12,108 bases of DNA from Bacteriovoracaceae bacterium (lineage in GTDB: Bacteria > Bdellovibrionota > Bacteriovoracia > Bacteriovoracales > Bacteriovoracaceae), in NCBI GenBank assembly GCA_023146355.1, contig JAGLCH010000043.1, positions 1 through 12,108 of the forward strand, read 5' to 3'. A model generated the notes under the pieces. The model ran no database searches. It had not been told where the DNA came from and saw only the letters and a list, made by a program, of their open reading frames with translations. The position numbers were made by a program, and so were the translations under genes. This document shows, in pieces, positions 1 through 6,390 of the stretch. Numbering within the stretch: the stretch's first letter is position 1; each line of letters begins with the position of its first letter.

Positions 1-200
1 TCATTGTCAAGATTATCATCTGATGAGTAATCAAACTCATCAATATTTTCCATTGGTGTTGGAGGTAGCTCATCAAGATCATCAATCGCAGCAGGTGGTT
101 CAGGAGGGCCATCATTCAAAATCTTATCGACTTCGGGATCCACCTGATGCAAGTACTCAGAAAGATCTTCAATGCGAGTTAAATCCATCTTATCCGACAT
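1..200 (-). CDS. Acidic, proline-rich protein, N-terminal part only (runs off left edge)
   Basis: An ATG at 198-200 opens a frame of 66 codons without a stop to the window edge, so only the N-terminus is visible. The start lies 3 bp after the secA stop codon and has a GGAG Shine-Dalgarno inside the last codons of secA, which suggests translational coupling. The visible part begins MSDKMDLTRIEDL and becomes very rich in Asp, Glu and Pro, with runs such as PPEPPAAIDDLDELPP, then an acidic DEFDYSSDDNLDN stretch. It has no signal peptide and no membrane segment, so a cytoplasmic protein with a disordered acidic N-terminal region is likely. I do not recognise the family. A downstream folded domain may exist outside the window. 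Confidence 0.7.
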   Translation of the reverse strand, partial: MSDKMDLTRIEDLSEYLHQVDPEVDKILNDGPPEPPAAIDDLDELPPTPMENIDEFDYSSDDNLDN

Positions 201-203
201 ACA

Positions 204-2750
204 TTATGCTCCGTGGCAGTGCTTAAACTTCTTACCTGAACCGCATGGACAATCGTCATTTCTCCCAACTTTCTGCTTTTTTCTTCTGACCATGTCAGCA
301 TTCCCGCTTTCAGTATCTTTTTGGGCCTGCTTGTGAGCACTAAGCTGCGCTTCAAGTTCTTTCTGTTGACGTTTTTTAAGCTCTTCGATTTCTTCTGGAC
401 TATAAAGCTGAACCTTGAAAATGTTGTGAACAACGGAGGTTTTAACAGCTTCACGCATTCCTTCGAAAAGATTGAAGGCCTCTTTTTTGTACTCTGAAAG
501 GGGATCTTTCTGCGCGTAAGCACGAAGATTTACACCCTCTTTTACGTGGTCCATCTGAAGAAGATGGTCTTTCCAATGTTGATCAAAGATCGAAAGAAGA
601 ATTTCACGAAGTGCTAGCGTTACTTGTAGATCATCATACTTCGCAAATTTGGCCTCAATATCTTTTTTTGCCAACTCTGCAAAATAAGTCTCAAGATCTC
701 CATCATAATGCTCAATACAATCTGCAGCAGTAACTTTATAATCAGAGCTAAACGTGTTCGTGAAGCCTGTTTGAAGTTCTTCCCAATTCCAGTCTTCGAG
801 AGGAATTTTTCTCTGTGGACGATAATGACTAACTACAACATTACTGACGTCCTCAATCATTTCTCTGATAAAGCCCATATTGTCTTCATCACCAAGAATT
901 GCACGACGTATTTTATAGATAACAGTACGCTGGTCGTTCATTACGTTATCGTACTCAAGAAGGTGCTTTCGAATTTCAAAATGATGTGTCTCTACTTTTT
1001 TCTGCGCTTTTGCAATCGCATTTGAAATCATCTTGTGCTCAATTGGCTCATCTTCTCCCATACCAAGGGTATTCATAAAACCTTGAATACGATTAGATCC
1101 AAAAATTCGCATTAGATCATCTTCAAGAGATAGGAAAAACTTTGACGCTCCAGGATCACCCTGACGGCCCGAACGGCCACGAAGCTGATTATCGATACGA
1201 CGAGACTCATGTCTTTCTGTACCAAGAATAAACACTCCTCCGAGCTCGAGAGTCTCTTTTGAAGGCTTAATATCAGTACCACGACCTGCCATATTGGTAG
1301 CGATGGTTACGGCCTTAGTTTGTCCAGCATTTTTGATGATGTCAGCTTCACGCGCATGATTTTTTGCATTAAGAATCTCATAAGGAACTTTTCGCTTTTT
1401 AAGAACTTTAGCAATATCTTCAGAATGTTCAATAGTGATAGTACCCACAAGAACAGGCTGTCCTTTCTTGTAAAGGTCTTCAATTAAGTTTGCTACAGCG
1501 CGATATTTTGCGGCAGAGTTCTTATAAATAATATCGGCCTGATCATCACGAACCATAGGTAGGTTTGTTGGAACAACAATTACTTCCAGCTCGTAAATTT
1601 TCTTAAACTCTTCTGCCTCAGTATCAGCAGTACCTGTCATACCTGAAAGTGAATCATATAAACGGAAGTAGTTTTGGAAAGTGATGGAAGCTAGAGTTTG
1701 ATTTTCTTGCTTAATTCCAACTCCTTCTTTTGCTTCAATGGCCTGATGAAGTCCATCTGACCATCTAGATCCTTCTTTAAGTCTACCTGTAAATTCATCA
1801 ACAATGACGACTGCTCCATCCTTTACAACATAGCCTGTATCTCGATGAAATAAGTGATGAGCACGGAGCGCCTGGTTCAAATGGTGAACCATTGATGTAT
1901 TTTCCATGCTGAAAAGATTATCGATATTCATAATCCTTTGAACTTCTGTAACACCTTCATCAGTAAGCATTGCAGAGTGTGCTTTCTCATCAACAGTAAA
2001 GTGTGTCTCTTTTGCAAGTCGTGGAACAACCTGATTTGCAACCTGATAAAGATTTGAATTACCTTCACTCGGCCCTGAAATCAAAAGTGGAGTTCTCGCT
2101 TCATCAATAAGGATCGAGTCAACCTCATCGACGATACAAAAATTGTGAGTACGCTGAACATAGTCCTCAAGCGAAAACTTCATATTGTCGCGTAAATAAT
2201 CAAATGCAAATTCATTGTTAGTACCGTAAGTAATGTCAGCATCATACGCCGCCTTACGTTCTTCATCGCTGATATCAGCTTTAATACAACCGACAGATAG
2301 GCCAAGCCAGATATAAAGTTCCCCCATTTCCTGAGCATCACGAGCAGCAAGGTAATCATTTACAGTAACAACATGTGCGCCTTTTCCAGAAAGGCCATGA
2401 AGGTACATCGGAAACGTTGCAGTCAGAGTCTTCCCCTCACCAGTTTTCATTTCCGCAATTTTTCCCTCAAACAGAACAATCCCGCCCATCAACTGGACAT
2501 CAAATGGACGCATCTTTAAAACACGTTTAGATGCCTCGCGAACAGTGGCAAATGCCTCGGGAAGGATATCATTAAACGATCCACCGTTTGCAAGAACCTC
2601 TCGAAACTTTCCTGTTTGCGCCTTTAGCTCATCATCACTTAAGAGTTCCATTTTCTCTTCATATGAATTAATCAGATGAACTCTGGCCATTAAGGCCTTT
2701 ATATCTCTGTCATTTTTTGTTCCAAACATCTTTTTTATTATAGATACCAT
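204..2750 (-). CDS. secA: Preprotein translocase ATPase SecA
   Basis: SecA is the motor ATPase that pushes unfolded preproteins through the SecYEG channel in the inner membrane. The 848-residue product carries all landmarks: Walker A GEGKT at 104-108, the DEVD Walker B box at 208-211, VDEFTGR near 318-323, MAGRGTDI at 487-494, the helicase motif RGRSGRQGD at 524-532 and EYDNVMNDQR near 599-608. It ends in the zinc-binding tail CPCGSGKKFKHCH (residues 834-846, CxCx8CH pattern), which in known SecA proteins binds SecB and ribosomes. The length is close to that of family members (about 800-900). The ATG at 2750 has an AGGAG site 9 nt upstream (2760-2764). It lies 19 bp after the M23 peptidase gene and 3 bp before the acidic ORF, so it probably shares their transcript. 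Confidence 0.98.
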   Translation of the reverse strand: MVSIIKKMFGTKNDRDIKALMARVHLINSYEEKMELLSDDELKAQTGKFREVLANGGSFNDILPEAFATVREASKRVLKMRPFDVQLMGGIVLFEGKIAEMKTGEGKTLTATFPMYLHGLSGKGAHVVTVNDYLAARDAQEMGELYIWLGLSVGCIKADISDEERKAAYDADITYGTNNEFAFDYLRDNMKFSLEDYVQRTHNFCIVDEVDSILIDEARTPLLISGPSEGNSNLYQVANQVVPRLAKETHFTVDEKAHSAMLTDEGVTEVQRIMNIDNLFSMENTSMVHHLNQALRAHHLFHRDTGYVVKDGAVVIVDEFTGRLKEGSRWSDGLHQAIEAKEGVGIKQENQTLASITFQNYFRLYDSLSGMTGTADTEAEEFKKIYELEVIVVPTNLPMVRDDQADIIYKNSAAKYRAVANLIEDLYKKGQPVLVGTITIEHSEDIAKVLKKRKVPYEILNAKNHAREADIIKNAGQTKAVTIATNMAGRGTDIKPSKETLELGGVFILGTERHESRRIDNQLRGRSGRQGDPGASKFFLSLEDDLMRIFGSNRIQGFMNTLGMGEDEPIEHKMISNAIAKAQKKVETHHFEIRKHLLEYDNVMNDQRTVIYKIRRAILGDEDNMGFIREMIEDVSNVVVSHYRPQRKIPLEDWNWEELQTGFTNTFSSDYKVTAADCIEHYDGDLETYFAELAKKDIEAKFAKYDDLQVTLALREILLSIFDQHWKDHLLQMDHVKEGVNLRAYAQKDPLSEYKKEAFNLFEGMREAVKTSVVHNIFKVQLYSPEEIEELKKRQQKELEAQLSAHKQAQKDTESGNADMVRRKKQKVGRNDDCPCGSGKKFKHCHGA

Positions 2751-2769
2751 AATTCTAAGCTCCTAAGCT

Positions 2770-3882
2770 TTAATCTAAAATGTAGTATAGGGGATCAACA
2801 GGTGTTCCATTAACTCTAATTTCATAGTGAAGGTGTGGGCCAGTTGAGTAACCAGTATTACCAACCTTGGCGATCATCAATCCTCTACGAACTGTTTGCC
2901 CCTTTTTTACCATTGCAATCTTGGTGTGAGCGTAAATAGATTCAACACCATAACCATGGTCAAGCTGAACCAAAACGCCAAAACCAGGCTTCCTTCCGAC
3001 AAATGTTACGATTCCATCCGCCGGTGCAACGATAGGGGCTCCGCGCTTTCCCCCAACATCAATTCCTTCATGCATCTTAAGACGTCCAGAGTAAGGACTT
3101 TTACGCATTCCAAAATAACTGGTAATCCAGCCTCTAGTGGGAATTAGTGTTGGTGTTGAGCGAAGCATTGAGTCTTTTTCAAGTAAGTACTGATCAAGCC
3201 TGTGGATATCAACCTCAAGCTCGTCCACATAATTTTTAACAGTCTTATATCTGTAATCAAACTTTGCAAACTGGTAAGCAAGAGAAAATGATTTTTTAGT
3301 AAGTTCAAACCAGTCTTTGGTATAGGTGTAACCTGAGTGTAAACCAAAGCTAGTTGCAATCTTTTTCTCGTAAAGACTCTTGAGTTCTTTAAACTCACCC
3401 TCTTGCTCAATAAGGGTATCATTATTAATTTTGTTAAAAATACTTGAAGTCGGAATTGGAGGATGTACTTCCTCACTTTTGCGGGAACGCTTGGACTCTT
3501 GCCCTGCCACAGGCTCCATTGAGCGAGTGGTATCGTACTTTTCGGCCCCCGTAATAATTCTGAGCTTATTCTCGAATGTTTTAATTCGATCAATATCTTC
3601 TGACAAAGTATTTATCTTCATCTGAAATAATTGTATCTGCTCTTTGAGTTGACGATTTTCGATTGAAAGGTGTTTGTTTTGGTAGATCTGTTTAACGATC
3701 TTCGCATAATCATAGCCAAGGATTCCAAGTATAAAAATGATTACAACGACTAAAAACATTGCCGCGTGTAAAACAATACGTGGAATCCTAAACGATCGTA
3801 CACCTTTCTCCCGCTCGGGAATTAACATGACGGTAAAGTAGCGATTCAAGATTTCTCTCCATAAAAAGGTGGGATCATTCAT
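2770..3882 (-). CDS. Membrane-anchored M23 (LytM-type) metallo-endopeptidase
   Basis: Family M23 peptidases cut peptide cross-links in peptidoglycan. The 370-residue protein has a short cytoplasmic N-terminus, one membrane segment at about 36-57 (LHAAMFLVVVIIFILGILG), a coiled-coil-like stretch at about 65-110, a linker with further helices to about 245, and a C-terminal LytM domain at about 250-365. The zinc ligands and catalytic residues are intact: HEGID (H271, D275), the YAHT histidine H319 and HLH (H350, H352). It is therefore likely an active enzyme facing the periplasm, not an EnvC/NlpD-type inactive regulator. The motif around residues 16-35 (FTVMLIPEREKG then FRIPR) is typical of this group of anchored M23 proteins and supports the ATG at 3882, although the Shine-Dalgarno there is weak. 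A later Met19 start has no better site. The gene leads into secA with a 19-bp gap. Confidence 0.93.
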   Translation of the reverse strand: MNDPTFLWREILNRYFTVMLIPEREKGVRSFRIPRIVLHAAMFLVVVIIFILGILGYDYAKIVKQIYQNKHLSIENRQLKEQIQLFQMKINTLSEDIDRIKTFENKLRIITGAEKYDTTRSMEPVAGQESKRSRKSEEVHPPIPTSSIFNKINNDTLIEQEGEFKELKSLYEKKIATSFGLHSGYTYTKDWFELTKKSFSLAYQFAKFDYRYKTVKNYVDELEVDIHRLDQYLLEKDSMLRSTPTLIPTRGWITSYFGMRKSPYSGRLKMHEGIDVGGKRGAPIVAPADGIVTFVGRKPGFGVLVQLDHGYGVESIYAHTKIAMVKKGQTVRRGLMIAKVGNTGYSTGPHLHYEIRVNGTPVDPLYYILD

Positions 3883-3916
3883 GACCCCAAAGCCTGCAAA
3901 AGCAGTACATTACAGT

Positions 3917-3945
3917 AGTTTAAGAACTTTTAAGCCCCTTGGCAA
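3917..3945 (-). promoter_or_regulatory. Candidate sigma70-like promoter for the M23 peptidase-secA transcript
   Basis: On the minus strand, TTGCCA (3940-3945, 5 of 6 to TTGACA) is separated by exactly 17 bp from TAAACT (3917-3922, 4 of 6 to TATAAT). It sits in the 79-bp gap after the phosphatase gene, which would place transcription start about 28 nt upstream of the M23 start codon. I see no convincing terminator in the gap, so readthrough from the upstream cluster is also possible. Confidence 0.45.
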
Positions 3946-3961
3946 CAAGCTATTTGGAGAT

Positions 3962-4711
3962 TTATTGTGCAATAACAACAATCACAGAGATATTGTCATT
4001 TCCGCCGTTAGCATTGGCCTGTTCGATGAATGCCTGGGTCAAACCATCAAGCTGCTCTTGGGTACAAACAGATGGGTCAGGGATATTTTGATTAACTAAA
4101 AAGCACAGATCTTCATCGCTAATCTTTCCATGAAGTCCGTCAGAACAAATAAATAAAATATCATTTCGATGAACTTTATAACTAAAGACCTCTGATTGAA
4201 CATATGGCTCATATCCAACAGTGCGACTTAGAACATTTTTATGAGGATCTTTTGCAGCATCTTGACGCGTATAGAGCCCAAGTGACAGCTTCTCTTGGAC
4301 AAATGAATGATCTTTTGAGAGCTGATAGAGCGAGTGGTCGTTAACCAAATACGCCCTTGAATCGCCAACATTTCCAATATAGACAAAGTTTCCAGAGAAA
4401 TAAAATGAAACGACTGTAGTACCCATGCCCTCGAGGGACTTATCAGACTGTCCTTTTTCATAAATTGCCCGATTGGCGGCATTGATACAGGTATGCAGCG
4501 ATTTCTGAACAGGATTATCGCTATCAATAGATGCGTAAAGCTTTTCTGGTGCAATTTTGACAGCAATGGCCGAAGCAATATCACCGCCATTATGGCCACC
4601 CATACCATCTGCTACAACAAAAAAATTCCTTTCGCGATTCATATAAATTGAATCTTGATTTGTCTTTCTTTTCATTCCGATGTTGGTAATACCAGAGGAT
4701 ATCAGCCCCAT
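3962..4711 (-). CDS. PP2C-family Ser/Thr protein phosphatase (Stp/PrpC type)
   Basis: This soluble metal-dependent phosphatase removes phosphate from Ser/Thr residues. The 249-residue length equals that of the minimal bacterial PP2C domain (PrpC/Stp1/PstP-like). Motifs appear in order: TNQDS with D20, VVADGMGGHNGG with D35, GMGTT at 96-99, GDSRAYL with D117, DHSFV at 134-138, LSRTVG at 161-166, ICSDGL with D191 and GGNDNISV with D239. The aspartates that bind the two catalytic Mn/Mg ions are all present, so it should be active. There is no signal peptide or membrane segment. The ATG at 4711 has AGGAG at 4718-4722, 6 nt away. It is the last gene of a four-gene run with the anchored 199-residue protein and two outer-membrane-like proteins. 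No Ser/Thr kinase is visible in the window, so its partner is unknown. Confidence 0.95.
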   Translation of the reverse strand: MGLISSGITNIGMKRKTNQDSIYMNRERNFFVVADGMGGHNGGDIASAIAVKIAPEKLYASIDSDNPVQKSLHTCINAANRAIYEKGQSDKSLEGMGTTVVSFYFSGNFVYIGNVGDSRAYLVNDHSLYQLSKDHSFVQEKLSLGLYTRQDAAKDPHKNVLSRTVGYEPYVQSEVFSYKVHRNDILFICSDGLHGKISDEDLCFLVNQNIPDPSVCTQEQLDGLTQAFIEQANANGGNDNISVIVVIAQ

Positions 4712-4729
4712 TATTCGCTCCTAGCGGTC

Positions 4730-5329
4730 CTAAAGGTCAATGGTATAAAATTCTTCATACCTATTAATTTCTTCAACCTTTATCTTATCGTTAAATGCTC
4801 GATGAAACTTCATCAAATCATTAAAATTATCTCCAAAAATTTCTTCTAGCTTTTCGAAATACTCTCGATTGATCTCAATTCGCAATTTGGCATACTCTCG
4901 ACTAAAGGTCTGAAAATCACCATAGCGCTTCCTTAATTGATCTCGCGCTCCAATGCGTCTTTGAGAGAATTTAAAGCGGTTCTCAACATACTGTGCATAG
5001 ATGAGAATATCTAGTCCGAGCTTATCAATAACATGGACTTTAAGAGAATCAAGCCACTTCTGAAGCGACTCAAGACGACGATACAAATCCTTACCAACAT
5101 AACCCTCTGCTGGAAAAAGATCCAACAGCTTAACTTCATAATTTTCGTTGCTAGCAGAGACTACATCTTCATCAATTTCCTTGACTCGTATATTATCTGA
5201 CTTTTTAATTCCAACTTTCTCTTCAACTTTTAGTTCGTTTTTACCAGTACTGAAAGTACCTTTTGTCCAGCCCCAGTAACCTGCACCGATGGAAATTAAA
5301 AGAGCAACAATTGAAATAATACTCTTCAT
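4730..5329 (-). CDS. Membrane-anchored protein of unknown function (199 aa)
   Basis: I do not recognise this family. The N-terminus is MKSIISIVALLISIGAGYWG, a single hydrophobic segment at about 3-20 that could be an uncleaved anchor or a signal peptide. There is no lipobox cysteine, and the translated protein contains no cysteine. Residues 25-75 are charged and probably flexible. Residues 75-195 look mostly helical and strongly charged, with runs of Arg/Lys and Glu and aromatic positions (for example RFKFSQRRIGARDQLRKRYG), consistent with a periplasmic helical bundle. The ATG at 5329 is preceded by AAGGGA, which overlaps the stop of the upstream barrel gene (8-bp gap). The phosphatase gene follows after 18 bp. 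The spacing argues for one transcript and a shared job in the envelope. Confidence 0.85.
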   Translation of the reverse strand: MKSIISIVALLISIGAGYWGWTKGTFSTGKNELKVEEKVGIKKSDNIRVKEIDEDVVSASNENYEVKLLDLFPAEGYVGKDLYRRLESLQKWLDSLKVHVIDKLGLDILIYAQYVENRFKFSQRRIGARDQLRKRYGDFQTFSREYAKLRIEINREYFEKLEEIFGDNFNDLMKFHRAFNDKIKVEEINRYEEFYTIDL

Positions 5330-5337
5330 TCTATCCC

Positions 5338-6381
5338 TTAGAAGCGGTATGAAACGCCAAGGTTAATACCATATCCAGTATGAGATATAGTCAATTGTTC
5401 AACTGTTCCACCCTCAAAGTTATAGGTTTCCGCTCTTGATGAGTAAAGCGCTGCCCCTCTAAGTCCAAATCCATTTTTTAAATTATACTTTAGCCCACCA
5501 CCAAGATTCCAAAAGTTAATGCCACCCTCTGCAGTAGCATTTTGATAAGTAGTTGTTGCCACTCCAATACCACCACTCATTGTGAAATAAGGAATAAGTT
5601 TCCCATATGACAGAGGACTATTGACGATATGAATACTGAGCCCACCACCATAAAGCATAATAGAAGATGGCTCAAAGGTTTCAACCTCGTGGGAAGCTGA
5701 AAGTGTCTTCTCTGCAAATACAAAAAGTGACAGTCGATCCATAAAGCTACCTGCACCACTAAAGTATTTTTCAATACCAGCTCCTCCGAGCATAGTCGTT
5801 GTCGCAGTAGTGGCCTGAGCAGTCCCCTCGGTAATGGATGAATTCATCATATTATAATTAATGTGTCCAAAAACCTGCCACAAGCTCATTTTATCAATTC
5901 CACCTGTAGGAGTAGAACTCGACTCGGAATCATCAGATAAGCTACTAAGATCATCTTGCTCACTCTTGCTTAAATCGTGAGGGAGATCATCTGCACCTTC
6001 AGCAACACTAATACTCGATGAGATCACTTCATCTTGGCGAATAGCGCGGCTTGGGTCATTAGTTACTTTTACAGGGGCCGAAATCTTAAGACTTAGAACA
6101 TGATTTCGAATAATTGTATCTGCCTCAATTATTCGGTAAAGACTCCAAATAGAGCGAGTGGGAGCTACTTTTATAACTACACCACGAGCTGTTACACCGG
6201 TAGTTTTGAAAAATTTTGCATGATCGCCAACAACTAGGCCATCCTCAATCCCTCTATTGACAAGAACTGTCTTTTTACTCTGAGAGACATCAAGTAACCG
6301 AAGAGTAAGCTTTTCATCAATCTCAAGAGCAAATGTTACAGTTGAAATAAGTAATAGGGTAAATGCTAAAAGTAATCTCAT
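5338..6381 (-). CDS. Secreted protein: SH3-like N-terminal module plus C-terminal outer-membrane-barrel-like domain (shorter paralogue)
   Basis: A clear signal peptide (MRLLLAFTLLLISTVTFA) is followed by three regions. Residues 25-105 form a beta-rich module with VLVNRGIEDGLVVGD (39-53) and IWSLYRI (78-84). The glycine-rich turn resembles the ridge found in FlgT C-terminal, MreC and other SH3-like domains; that comparison is by eye. Residues 107-162 are a low-complexity linker rich in Ser and Asp. Residues 166-347 alternate hydrophobic and polar residues with many Gly and Tyr and end in GVSYRF, the terminal aromatic signature of outer-membrane barrels. Both end modules match the 512-residue protein encoded just upstream, so the two are paralogues. 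The ATG at 6381 has AGGA 7-8 nt upstream. The gap to the upstream gene is 9 bp and to the next gene 8 bp. Function is unknown. Confidence 0.88.
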   Translation of the reverse strand: MRLLLAFTLLLISTVTFALEIDEKLTLRLLDVSQSKKTVLVNRGIEDGLVVGDHAKFFKTTGVTARGVVIKVAPTRSIWSLYRIIEADTIIRNHVLSLKISAPVKVTNDPSRAIRQDEVISSSISVAEGADDLPHDLSKSEQDDLSSLSDDSESSSTPTGGIDKMSLWQVFGHINYNMMNSSITEGTAQATTATTTMLGGAGIEKYFSGAGSFMDRLSLFVFAEKTLSASHEVETFEPSSIMLYGGGLSIHIVNSPLSYGKLIPYFTMSGGIGVATTTYQNATAEGGINFWNLGGGLKYNLKNGFGLRGAALYSSRAETYNFEGGTVEQLTISHTGYGINLGVSYRF

Positions 6382-6390
6382 ACAATATTC

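Noticed and set aside
23..226. A 67-codon plus-strand frame at the left edge.
   Set aside because: It lies antisense to the acidic ORF and the secA end. Its His/Gln/Pro-rich product is what an antisense reading of acidic codons would give.
2751..2769. Short direct repeat (AGCTTAG twice) before secA.
   Set aside because: It is only seven bases, overlaps the Shine-Dalgarno, and shows no wider symmetry. Chance is the simplest explanation.
3144..3593. A 149-codon minus-strand frame inside the M23 peptidase gene.
   Set aside because: It is out of frame with a gene whose catalytic motifs are intact. The product is Leu/Ser-rich with no motif and no ribosome binding site.
3883..3961. Possible terminator after the phosphatase gene.
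   Set aside because: Only a 4-bp stem (CTTG/CAAG) is visible and no T-run follows. A promoter reading of this gap is better supported.
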